Part shown: piece after piece, positions 1 through 8,100 of the stretch
How positions within the stretch are numbered: position 1 is the stretch's first letter
Layout of the letters: each line of letters starts with the position of its first letter
The notes under the pieces: model-generated
What the model was told of the DNA's origin: nothing
Database searches by the model: none
Seen by the model: the letters and a program-made list of their open reading frames with translations, nothing else
Source: Verrucomicrobium sp. BvORR034
Lineage (GTDB): Bacteria > Verrucomicrobiota > Verrucomicrobiia > Verrucomicrobiales > Verrucomicrobiaceae
Assembly (NCBI RefSeq): GCF_000739635.1
Contig: NZ_BATQ01000017.1
Location: forward strand, 1-44,611
Direction of reading: 5' to 3'
Length of the DNA: 44,611 nucleotides
Program-made: the position numbers and the translations under genes

Positions 1-1
1 C

Positions 2-427
2 CGAAAATCAACCGCAATGCTGTCCGCCTGCGGTTGTCCATCGTATATTGAGCCGAAACCGGCTGAAAACTTTCCTTTAGGTTTCAGATTGGGATTGAGA
101 ATACGATATTTTACTCTGCGCGAAACATCTCATTTTTTGTGGGCCAAGGAGGATGTGGAGGCCCTGCATGGTAAACTTAGGGCTATCATTCAGACATTTA
201 TCTTGAATGATTCCGCGCGTTATGAGCAGCGAGATGCGTTGCACTCTGGGCCCAATTTTGTGTTTGAGATTCGAACTCCCGAGGCCGAGTTGATGCTTAG
301 ATATGTTGTGTTGGATCGGCCTCGAGTTGACCTCGCCGCCGAATGCTATTTCTGGCTTGTGAAGAAGTTTCCGGGCGAATGGATCAAGAAGGTAAACTGG
401 TTTGGCCAGTTTGACCGGTGGAAGTAG
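2..427 (+). CDS. Hypothetical lipoprotein, 5' end outside window
   Basis: The reading frame is open from the window edge to a TAG at 425-427. The first in-frame ATG is at 17, but a lipobox-like Leu-Ser-Ala-Cys follows it at once. A lipoprotein signal needs a charged and hydrophobic stretch before that motif, so the true start is probably upstream of the window. The rest, about 130 residues, is soluble and rich in aromatic and charged residues, ending in Trp-Phe-Gly-Gln-Phe-Asp-Arg-Trp-Lys. No family is recognised. The 220 bases that follow, up to the end of the minus-strand gene at 650, show no convincing gene. Confidence 0.5.
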   Translation, partial: RKSTAMLSACGCPSYIEPKPAENFPLGFRLGLRIRYFTLRETSHFLWAKEDVEALHGKLRAIIQTFILNDSARYEQRDALHSGPNFVFEIRTPEAELMLRYVVLDRPRVDLAAECYFWLVKKFPGEWIKKVNWFGQFDRWK

Positions 428-649
428 GGAGGGGTCACTATTTCACGCTTGATGTGAACTCCTGGTGGGTAAATGGAATGTTGATCGAGATGCTAGTGCC
501 AGAAGACAGACTATTTCAGCGGCTTGCCATAAAACTGTCAACTTTTTGCACACTGACACCATTTCCCCGGCCGCATAGTGCCAAGCTCAGGCTCCGGCGC
601 GGTGGGCAGCAGCGTTGCAGGCCGGAACAGCGTTGCACCCGACCCACGC

Positions 650-1255
650 TCACGAACGCCGCTTGAGCAGCAACCACAGCAGACTACCAGCCGCCGCGAT
701 CAACACCACGATGATGCTCCATGGTGTTGATGAGGCTGGTTCTTCGCTCGGTGTCGTCGGTGTGGGCTTTGGTTCGGGTGCCTTTGGCGCTTGTGGCAGC
801 GGCTTTGTTTCCCGAACATCAATTTCCTTTGGAGTTGGGGATTGCGCCGTTTGGGCCTCATCAAATTTGCGGATGGCCTCTGCAGCCTGTGCTTGCACAG
901 AGGGCCACATATCGTCGTTTCTTGAGACTTCTAGAAACTGATTCAAGTATCTCCTTGCGATGGTCTTATCACCGTTGGATTTCTCGAAGACATTTATTAT
1001 TCGGCTGGCAGTGAGCCACTCTTCGACAGGGACACGGACAAGCTCGGCACCCAAAACTTCGTGGGCAGATGAACCCATCGAAACCAGCTTTTCCATTTTC
1101 AATACTTCTTCACCATACAGATCAACTCCCCGAGGCAGTAGCGCGAGAATCTCCTCCTTGGACAGAGTTTTTTCTTCACTTCGCACGCAATTAAGAAGTG
1201 AAAACCATGCCAGGAAGAGGAATATGAAACTTCTAAATGCTGGCTTAGTGTGCAT
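650..1255 (-). CDS. Secreted, C-terminally anchored hypothetical protein
   Basis: About 201 residues from the chosen ATG at 1255, which gives a clean signal peptide (Lys and Arg, then Phe-Ile-Phe-Leu-Phe-Leu, ending near Val-Arg-Ser). An in-frame ATG at 1282 is nine codons upstream and less likely. The middle is helical (roughly residues 30-130). A Pro/Thr/Glu-rich linker follows, then a C-terminal hydrophobic helix ending Leu-Lys-Arg-Arg-Ser. This tripartite tail (linker, membrane helix, basic end) resembles surface-anchoring tails in general but lacks the Pro-Glu-Pro of PEP-CTERM. Its start overlaps the stop of the giant gene upstream by about 11 bases, so the two are probably translationally coupled. 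No family is recognised. It may help anchor or process the neighbour, but that is inference. Confidence 0.65.
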   Translation of the reverse strand: MHTKPAFRSFIFLFLAWFSLLNCVRSEEKTLSKEEILALLPRGVDLYGEEVLKMEKLVSMGSSAHEVLGAELVRVPVEEWLTASRIINVFEKSNGDKTIARRYLNQFLEVSRNDDMWPSVQAQAAEAIRKFDEAQTAQSPTPKEIDVRETKPLPQAPKAPEPKPTPTTPSEEPASSTPWSIIVVLIAAAGSLLWLLLKRRS

Positions 1256-4200
1256 GCGAGTTGGATAGGATTTTAGTTGCATCAGATTGCTTGAGCCGTC
1301 GCGACCCGCTAATCCCGTTTGTGTCCAAAATATTGGGCTGCATTAAGTGCCAAAGCGGAAAGACGCCCGACGCATCTTCATGACCACCGTTGGTGAGCAG
1401 GTGCCCAAGTTCATGCGCTGCTGCATACCCACCCCAAGGCGAAAGTGTCGATTTTGACAGAACCACGTTGTAGGTGAAGGAGTCCTCGCTGGCGGCGAAT
1501 GCAAAATCGGCAATTGCTGCACCACCGGCTGCACCTCCTGCAACGGTAAGCGTGTTCACATAAAATACATGAATGTCGGCATTAGATGCCCCTGTTCCCC
1601 ATGCGGTTATCAGATCCTTGGCCTCTTGGGCAACAGTCCCGTTTCCTGCAAGCAGGTCTGCAGCAGACGAATCGGTCACGTTTAGCCCAGGGGGGCTCAG
1701 ATCGACACCAGTTGGCGGGTCTTTTACACCTGCATGGGTGACATTGAGCTTAACACCGCACTGGGCATAACGCTCCTTCGCGATTCTCCAGAAGTCTGTC
1801 ACGACTGTTTGTGAAATCACTTCTGTGCCTCCAGCCGCCTGCAGTTTGTCTCTCAGAATGACCGTGGTGACATCCACCGTCTTTTCCGCTGGAACTGGAA
1901 TCTTGGTGCCAAGCGTTTGCCAAGCTCCAGTGCCGATCTTGATCTCCTCGATCTTAAAGTTTCCTCCAAGCTGGATTTTGTGCGTCCGGTCGTCAGTGGC
2001 ATCGTCAGCTTTTCCATCAACAGAATGATCATCATCAATATCGTCCGACACGAGGAGCAGCGATTTGGAAATCGCATCAGCTCCATCAGTCACAAGATCA
2101 AGCTGTGTGGCGTCGTCGTTGTATGGGGTTGTTGCGCTGTGATCTGGGTTGTCCGTGGTCGAAACCTTAACCGAGATGCCGCCCATTGAAGCACCGCCTT
2201 TGACGCGGATGAAGAACCGATCTGAGTCTTTATCGATGTCGAGCGTTGTCGACGCGCCCGTCCCCGTGAGGACACCCGTTTCACTCATCTTGCCAACCTT
2301 GAGTTTCGAGACCGCTGCCTTGTTTTTATCCACTAACTCCACCGGGAGGAGGATCACTGGCTCCGTTTTTTGTTGAGGCATTGCAATAGGATTGCCTGTA
2401 GGATCTCTAACACGCACTGCAGTACCAGCTATCACGCCGGCTTCATTCAAACAAATCAGCGAGAATTGCTGCCATGCCTGAGTCGGGCCGGGAACGGATT
2501 GGCCGGCAAGATCCTTCATGGGGATTGATTTCCCGTTCCTCCAGATCATGGAGCCATAGACTCCCACCCCTTGAGAATTCATGTCGTTCACGACAATGGG
2601 CACCGTTGTTCGCTTTCCATTGATTTCTGTCACCCAGTTGCTGCTTTCGATCCAAGTGATCAACGGCTGCCCTAATTGTGATGAGGTGGGATTCTTTACT
2701 GACGGAGGGGTTTCGCAGAAGCTAGGATCGCTCCAGGATGGTGCTGTGACGTACTGGCGTCTTCCTCTGCCCCCGTACTGAAGGAGCCAAGGATTTCCGG
2801 AGGTGCCGGTGACTAGCCGGAGGAGCGCATGTCCACTTCGAGTGAAGCCTCTCACCGACGGTAGGCCAAGGCTCATCATGGGATGGCGGGGGTTTGTAAG
2901 CACTGTCACCGTAGGCTGAGTGCCGCTGGGCGCATTTGCCGCGAGTAGTCTGTTATCAAAAATGCGATAGGTGAGATTTCCCACCAGGAGATTCTGGACT
3001 TTCAGGCTGTAAGAAGGTGCGCTGACTTCGGTCAACCACTCGCCATGTTTGGAGTAGTTTTCGTTCCTCAACCAGTACTTGCCATTTGCAAGAACGCGCT
3101 TCTCATCATCTTTGTATTCTACATCGACTGCGCCGATATCTGTATCGCCCAGTTTCCGCGGCGTTTCCAGGGAGGCGATCCCGCTCGAATCCCACTTGAC
3201 CACGCCTGTGCGGATTCCCTCTTTTGTAACGTGGCCATAGACCTCTCCGGTATCCGTCAAGCTGAGCAACCCTCCGGCTTCGGCCTCTATTGGTTGTCCT
3301 CCGGCGTCCAGATCCTGGAGTGTGATTTCGGTGGTCAACTGTTGCCAGGCCGCATTTTTCCAAACGGCAATCTGGGTCTTTCCGTTCATTGTTCTTGTAG
3401 CCAGCACATCGCCCGCGCTATTTATTCTTAAAGGAGTCCATCCGTTTCCGCCGAGAGCAACAATGGCATAGCGTACTTCAGGTGTTTTGGCCCAGTTGAC
3501 AATTCCATCAGTTGGTAGGGCATCAACACTGTCCATGATGTTGTCGCCGTCAGAATCAGGGTTGTTAGGTAGAGTTCCCAATGCGGCCTCTTCAGCATTT
3601 GTAAGTCCGTCTCCGTCCGAGTCATCGGGTGTCGGGGGCGCAGGCGTGTTGCCGCTGTTTGCCATGCCCGTTCCCGAAGCGTATTCCTTGATGTTGGACG
3701 CACCGTCTCCATCGGCATCAAGAATTGCGTCGGCTGGATCCGTAGGGTCCAGCCCGGCGGCCAGTTCTTCTTCATCAGGGATTCCGTCCTCGTCCGAGTC
3801 CAGCAACCAAGGATCGGTGCCAGCGATAAACTCTTCGAGATTGGTAAGACCATCTCCATCGACATCATCTCCTGCTGACGCTGCTTCCGCATCAGCGAAG
3901 TGGAGCATTTCCCAGTAGTCAGGCAACCCATCGCTGTCGGCATCCTCGTCGGCATCATTGACACTGTCGGCATCACTGTCTACAGCTTGCGGATCAAACT
4001 GAAGGGTAAACTCAATCGCGTTGCTGACCCCATCAAGATCGAGGTCATCTTCTGCATCATCGTGTAAGGCGTCCAGACCATTCGAGCTTTCCCATTGGTC
4101 TGGGAGGCCATCCTGATCGGTGTCAGAGTCCAAGGGGTTCGTGCCCCCTTGGTATTCTTGCAGGTTGGTCAGGTCATCGTGATCGGCGTCGGCTAGGGGA

Positions 4201-6299
4201 TCAATTAGGATGATCTGACCGAAGTGTTGCTGCTCCCAGTAGTCGGGGAGGCCATTGGCATCGAAATCTCCTTCTACGTCCAATGTGGAGTCGTTATCTG
4301 TGTCTGCGGTTGTGGGGTCCAGGTCCAAAATATATTCCTCCTTGTTCCGAATGCCGTCCTGGTCAAGATCCTCAAGCAGATCTGTTGAATCCAGCGGATC
4401 CAGTCCTGCGTAGTGCTCCCACCCGTCTGGCAGCCCATCCATGTCGCTGTCATCCAGAGTAGGGTCCGTTCCCGCTTGAAACTCCAGTATGTTGCTCAGT
4501 CCATCTTCATCTTCGTCTCCGTTTGGGTCGATGCCGACATAGTAGAAGTATTGCAGCTCCCAAGCGTCACCGATGCCGTTCAGGTCTGCGTCTTCGTCCC
4601 GATCAGAAATACCGTCGTTGTTGCTGTCCGAATTACTGGGATTTAGCCCCAGGTAATGTTCTACGACGTTGAAAATGCCGTCTCCATCAGCGTCTGACGT
4701 GAAGACATCGGCCGCTAATGGGTCCAAGCCATTGGCTGCCTCCCAAGCGTCTGGAAGGTTGTCGCCATCCGTGTCGACGGAGAAGGGGTCGGTTCCGGCG
4801 GTGAATTCTTGTAGGTTTGTCAAAGAGTCACCGTCATCATCCCCGCTTGCAATTGCTGAAGTCGCGGAGTTGTAGTAGCGCAGTTCCCAGTAGTCAGGAA
4901 GCCCGTCCGTATCCATATCCTCTGCGGCGTCGCCAATCGTATCAGAATCAGTATCCGGATTCCGAGGGTCAAACGCCAGGATGTACTCTTCTCGATTAAG
5001 CACCCCATCCTGATCGACATCCGCATAGGCATCATAACCTATTGGGTTGGTTCCGTGCGTGCTTTCCCAACCATCCGGGATGCTATCTGAATCAGTATCC
5101 GCCAAGAGAGGATTAGTCCCCAGCATGAACTCGGCCTGCGTATTGAGTCCATCTCCATCAGAGTCCTGCACAGAGCTCAATGTACTGAGGTTTCCGTAGT
5201 ATCGATACTCCCAAAAGTCAGGGAAGCCATCGCTGTCACTGTCCTCATAGTCATCTGATATACCGTCGCTGTCGCTGTCTGCCGAATAGGGGTCGGAACC
5301 CATGAGATGCTCTTCACGATTACGTACTCCATCACCATCGCTGTCTGCATCAGCGTCGTGCGAACTTAGGGGGTCTAGTCCATTCGATTGTTCCCACCCA
5401 TCAGTCATTCCGTCACCATCGCTGTCATCGCTTCCGAGGTTAGTTCCCAGCTGAGCTTCCTCCAGATTCGTAAGCCCATCCCCGTCATTGTCCTCGTCGC
5501 CATCATTGGTGCCATCGTTGTTGCTGTCTGAAGATTGGGGATCGAGCCCTGAAACATACTCTTGGGCATTCTTCAACCCATCGCCATCAGGATCTTCGTC
5601 GGGGGTGTTGTAGTCTCGCAAGTTGAGACCGTTGTAGTATTCCCACTCGTCCGGAAGCCCGTCAGCATCTACATCCCCCAAAGAATTTCCAGAAGGCCAG
5701 ATTCCTTCAGCATCATAGAGAATGTCTGCAAACTCATAGAAGTCGTGAAACCCGGGAACTGTCTCGTCATGCGCAGGGTTTAGAAAATAGAGAAGTTCTT
5801 CAAAAGTCAGCACCCCGTCATAGTCGGGATCATCAACAGGGTTGATGTCCGGATATATTGAACCGCTGTACTGCAACATGGGATGAATCTCCACCCAGTG
5901 GGATTCAACTACATCCAGCAGGTAGTCATCATCATTGTCATCCAAGTCAACAATTGCAGCATTTAGTGGCCAATTCCGAGAGTATGCTTTGTGATTGGTA
6001 AATCCATCACCGTCCAGATCTTGCGCAGCATCTGCTGGGTCGCTGGGATTCAGGCCGTACGTCAGCTCATCTGTATCGGGAATGCCATCTCCGTCGGTAT
6101 CCGTCTCCCACGGGTCAGGGAGATAGGTGTCTGGAATGCTATCGCTATCCGTGTCCTGCCATGAACCCGCTTGTAGCCGGGGCAGGGGCAAAAAGCAAAG
6201 ACAGATACATGCAAACAGAGGAATGCTTAAGGAGAGTAGGCCAGGGAGCTTGCGGAGTTGAGCAAAAGCACTGCCAAGTCGACGGGGGGATCGTTTCAT
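1245..6299 (-). CDS. Giant secreted TSP3-repeat protein with metzincin-like metalloprotease domain
   Basis: 1684 residues. A signal peptide with a long hydrophobic core ends near Leu-Gln-Ala-Gly (about residue 45). Residues about 48-930 are thrombospondin type 3-like acidic repeats. Two unit types alternate, one built on Asp-Gly-Leu-Pro-Asp-x-Trp-Glu and Gly-Leu-Asp-Pro, the other on Asp-Gly-Leu-x-Asn-x-x-Glu and Gly-Thr-Asp-Pro. Such repeats bind many calcium ions and form stiff stalks. A beta-rich region follows (about 940-1300), then a domain of mixed composition. The C-terminus carries HELGH at residues 1629-1633 with a further His at 1640 and a downstream Leu-Met-Gln-Pro near 1652-1655 that could be a Met-turn. 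This suggests a zinc metalloprotease of metzincin type, but the third His is one position later than in the classic HExxHxxGxxH motif. The protein is probably extracellular. The gene is more AT-rich than the genes right of 8 kb. Confidence 0.88.
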   Translation of the reverse strand: MKRSPRRLGSAFAQLRKLPGLLSLSIPLFACICLCFLPLPRLQAGSWQDTDSDSIPDTYLPDPWETDTDGDGIPDTDELTYGLNPSDPADAAQDLDGDGFTNHKAYSRNWPLNAAIVDLDDNDDDYLLDVVESHWVEIHPMLQYSGSIYPDINPVDDPDYDGVLTFEELLYFLNPAHDETVPGFHDFYEFADILYDAEGIWPSGNSLGDVDADGLPDEWEYYNGLNLRDYNTPDEDPDGDGLKNAQEYVSGLDPQSSDSNNDGTNDGDEDNDGDGLTNLEEAQLGTNLGSDDSDGDGMTDGWEQSNGLDPLSSHDADADSDGDGVRNREEHLMGSDPYSADSDSDGISDDYEDSDSDGFPDFWEYRYYGNLSTLSSVQDSDGDGLNTQAEFMLGTNPLLADTDSDSIPDGWESTHGTNPIGYDAYADVDQDGVLNREEYILAFDPRNPDTDSDTIGDAAEDMDTDGLPDYWELRYYNSATSAIASGDDDGDSLTNLQEFTAGTDPFSVDTDGDNLPDAWEAANGLDPLAADVFTSDADGDGIFNVVEHYLGLNPSNSDSNNDGISDRDEDADLNGIGDAWELQYFYYVGIDPNGDEDEDGLSNILEFQAGTDPTLDDSDMDGLPDGWEHYAGLDPLDSTDLLEDLDQDGIRNKEEYILDLDPTTADTDNDSTLDVEGDFDANGLPDYWEQQHFGQIILIDPLADADHDDLTNLQEYQGGTNPLDSDTDQDGLPDQWESSNGLDALHDDAEDDLDLDGVSNAIEFTLQFDPQAVDSDADSVNDADEDADSDGLPDYWEMLHFADAEAASAGDDVDGDGLTNLEEFIAGTDPWLLDSDEDGIPDEEELAAGLDPTDPADAILDADGDGASNIKEYASGTGMANSGNTPAPPTPDDSDGDGLTNAEEAALGTLPNNPDSDGDNIMDSVDALPTDGIVNWAKTPEVRYAIVALGGNGWTPLRINSAGDVLATRTMNGKTQIAVWKNAAWQQLTTEITLQDLDAGGQPIEAEAGGLLSLTDTGEVYGHVTKEGIRTGVVKWDSSGIASLETPRKLGDTDIGAVDVEYKDDEKRVLANGKYWLRNENYSKHGEWLTEVSAPSYSLKVQNLLVGNLTYRIFDNRLLAANAPSGTQPTVTVLTNPRHPMMSLGLPSVRGFTRSGHALLRLVTGTSGNPWLLQYGGRGRRQYVTAPSWSDPSFCETPPSVKNPTSSQLGQPLITWIESSNWVTEINGKRTTVPIVVNDMNSQGVGVYGSMIWRNGKSIPMKDLAGQSVPGPTQAWQQFSLICLNEAGVIAGTAVRVRDPTGNPIAMPQQKTEPVILLPVELVDKNKAAVSKLKVGKMSETGVLTGTGASTTLDIDKDSDRFFIRVKGGASMGGISVKVSTTDNPDHSATTPYNDDATQLDLVTDGADAISKSLLLVSDDIDDDHSVDGKADDATDDRTHKIQLGGNFKIEEIKIGTGAWQTLGTKIPVPAEKTVDVTTVILRDKLQAAGGTEVISQTVVTDFWRIAKERYAQCGVKLNVTHAGVKDPPTGVDLSPPGLNVTDSSAADLLAGNGTVAQEAKDLITAWGTGASNADIHVFYVNTLTVAGGAAGGAAIADFAFAASEDSFTYNVVLSKSTLSPWGGYAAAHELGHLLTNGGHEDASGVFPLWHLMQPNILDTNGISGSRRLKQSDATKILSNSHAH

Positions 6300-6419
6300 G
6301 GGTAGATTGTTTGGCGTGGGGCGGCCAATAATTACTGATATTTACAATACTTGCACCAAAAATGCAAAAAATATACCTGCGAAATGATACATATGCAGAT
6401 GAGCTAAAGAATTGTATTA

Positions 6420-6436
6420 GGGCGTGTTTGAAAAGG
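6420..6436. repeat. IS terminal inverted repeat (distal to transposase start)
   Basis: A 17-base perfect inverted match to 7287-7303. The bases TA at 6418-6419 directly outside it match TA at 7304-7305 and are the probable target duplication. Confidence 0.9.
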
Positions 6437-6444
6437 TGAAGGTT

Positions 6445-7257
6445 TCAGAGTTTCCCTCGGAGGCACCGGACGGCAATGGCCAGGTGAACGAAGCCTGAGT
6501 AGGTTTCGATGAGCTTGTCGTAGCGCGTTGCCACCCGGCGGCAGCGCTTGAGGACTTCCCAGAAGTTCTCGACCACATGGCGTTTCTTAAAGCTCTCCGG
6601 GTCGTGGGCGACGGGCTCCTTGCGGTTGCTTCTGGAAGGGATGCAGGCTTACAATCCCTCATCCACACACGCCTGACGGGTAAAGTTGGCATCATAGGCT
6701 CTGTTGGCCACGAGTTCTACGATACCAGAGCCCTTGCAGCCTTTGATCAACGCTTCTGCCTGGGTGTTGTCGTGACGGTTGCCTGCCGTGAAGCTCAGAG
6801 CAAGAAGTCGCATGTGCTCGTCGACCACTCCATGGATCTTGGTGTTGTTTCCTCCGCGTGATTTGCCAGTGAACTGTGGCGCTTGTCCCCCCCGCCGGAT
6901 TGGCTCCGTCCCGGTGGACCTTGACATGGGTGGAGTCCATGGCCGCAAGCTCAGCACGCCGCCTGGCATTCCAGGGCACCAGGTCCACCAAGGCCTGGGG
7001 AAGACCAAGAGAGATCCAACGCCGCCAGTGTCCATAAACGGTGCGCGAAGCCACACCGACATGGCCAAGCGCACGCCAGCTGACGCCTTCCTTGAGCACG
7101 AAGAGCAACCGTTGGATCCACCAAGCCCAAAGGGGCAGGCGGTCGGTGGCCGCGTGTCTACGTATGGTATTTAGGCGTCTATGGTTCTTATAAACCCCTC
7201 AATCAGAGGGATCGTTCGCTGGAAACTCTCGTCCAAATGCATGGCCCCATCTGTCAT
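6445..7257 (-). pseudogene. IS5-family transposase, probably inactive
   Basis: Translation of the minus strand gives typical IS427-group transposase pieces. The first frame has Asp-Ser-Thr-His-Val-Lys-Val-His-Arg-Asp-Gly-Ala-Asn-Pro, which carries the first catalytic Asp. The second frame has the second Asp region (Asn-Arg-Ala-Tyr-Asp-Ala-Asn) and the C-terminal helix with Val-Val-Glu-Asn-Phe. The frame change falls in seven C on the plus strand at 6887-6893. One G fewer (or a +1 shift) restores Pro-Ala-Gly-Gly-Gln, so this shift may be normal for the group. Two other faults look like decay. A TAA at 6649-6651 sits inside the otherwise continuous C-terminal domain, where CAA would fit. At the 5' end, the ATG at 7257 opens a frame that does not join the main frame, which has a TGA at 7199-7201. 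Movement would need a transposase supplied from another copy. Confidence 0.8.
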
Positions 7258-7286
7258 CCATCCCGGCCTCAAGTGCAAGACGCAAG

Positions 7287-7303
7287 CCTTTTCAAACACG
7301 CCC
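7287..7303. repeat. IS terminal inverted repeat (transposase-start side)
   Basis: Reverse complement of 6420-6436 without mismatch, followed by TA at 7304-7305. Confidence 0.9.
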
Positions 7304-7495
7304 TAGACAGTGTCGACCCAACGAACACGGGCGGTGCAATTTTTGTTCGTAGAGCTCTCGAGCGTACGCGTTGAGTTCAGAGCCGAGCGATTCACATTTT
7401 TCTTGCCAGTTCCCTAGAGTCGATAATACGCACTGGATTCTGGGGCTGTACATGCCGAAATCTAGGGTGCAATCGATTTCGTCGTGAAAATCCAC
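7292..7495 (-). pseudogene. Possible gene fragment running into the IS
   Basis: A 67-codon frame with a GTG start at 7495, preceded two codons earlier by TAG. It ends at a TGA formed by the IS terminus (7292-7294). The residues look protein-like, with Asp-Phe-His-Asp-Glu-Ile-Asp at the start and a helical Glu-Lys-Cys-Glu-Ser-Leu-Gly-Ser-Glu-Leu stretch, and the frame stays open across the IS junction if the element is removed. It overlaps the start of the plus-strand broken gene at 7484 by 12 bases, which argues against both being real. It may be the remains of a gene cut by the IS, or chance. No family is recognised. Confidence 0.2.
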
Positions 7496-8033
7496 ATCCT
7501 AGTCCTGATCCTCCTGGCATTTCCTGGGTATATGCCAGCCAGGAAACGGTTTGATCTGTTTCTCATCGACGGGAGCAAGATCAAAGGCCGAGTGATGTCA
7601 GTGACGGCCTCCGAGGTGACCTTGATGAGCGACTTCGGGATGTTGAGGTTGGATCTCCAGAAACTGACTGCTGAGACCAGGGCGAAGCTGACCGAGTCCA
7701 ACAAACCTGATTCTACGGCTCTTCTGCAACGGATAGCGGAGCGGGAGGCCACGGTGAGTTGATTGCAGCAGGAGAACGAGCAGCTTCGCAGAAGTGCTCT
7801 GTCAGCTTCTACTCCCGCCAGAACGTCTGTGGATACACTCTCGTCGGCTACGGGGAATACGGAGCCTGTCTCCCGAATCCGGTTCAGGCCCCCCCTTCTG
7901 TGGAGACTCCCGCATCTTCAAGGTGACCATCAGTCCTACCGGTAAGCGGCACAACTCAGGGTGTTGGTACTACGGATCAGGCCGCTCATGTGGCCCAACG
8001 GACGGGATTGAATGCAAAATTTGCGGTGGCTGA
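7484..8033 (+). pseudogene. Broken secreted-protein gene with Cys-rich C-terminal motif
   Basis: The 5' part encodes a signal peptide (Lys-Ile-His-Ile-Leu-Val-Leu-Ile-Leu-Leu) and about 90 residues, with Leu-Ile-Asp-Gly-Ser-Lys-Ile-Lys-Gly-Arg early on, ending at a TGA at 7760-7762. The same frame continues directly with a coiled-coil-like Gln-Gln-Glu-Asn-Glu-Gln-Leu stretch, so the TGA looks like a nonsense mutation. At a run of seven C near 7889-7895 the sense moves to the +1 frame. From there it encodes Ile-Phe-Lys-Val-Thr-Ile-Ser-Pro-Thr-Gly-Lys-Arg-His-Asn-Ser-Gly-Cys and ends Cys-Lys-Ile-Cys-Gly-Gly at 8033. That tail (Arg-His-Asn-Ser, four Cys, Cys-Gly-Pro) is a motif I associate with secreted proteins of Planctomycetes and Verrucomicrobia. 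One inserted C would account for the shift. Function is unknown. Confidence 0.6.
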
Positions 8034-8100
8034 GGTGCGAAAGGGAATGCCTCCTCCGCTGCTACAATGAAGTTTGTACTACGAACAGCTTCCCCAAGCC

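Larger units (their letters stand above)
6420..7303 (-). mobile_element. IS5-family insertion sequence (IS427-group-like), 884 bp
   Basis: Both ends are visible. The terminal inverted repeats are perfect over 17 bases (GGGCGTGTTTGAAAAGG at 6420-6436, its complement at 7287-7303). They are flanked by TA at 6418-6419 and again at 7304-7305, which fits the TA duplication of the IS427 group. The minus strand carries transposase sequence split over two frames at a run of seven G, as is usual in this group. The element sits just upstream of the giant TSP3 gene, in the same orientation as that gene, and just downstream of a minus-strand reading frame that runs into it at 7303. Group assignment rests on length, termini, TA duplication and transposase motifs read by eye. 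Confidence 0.88.

Noticed and set aside
418-666. 82-codon plus-strand frame after the first lipoprotein
   Set aside because: It overlaps the end of the previous gene and becomes Arg/Pro-rich low-quality sequence; no start signal or motif.
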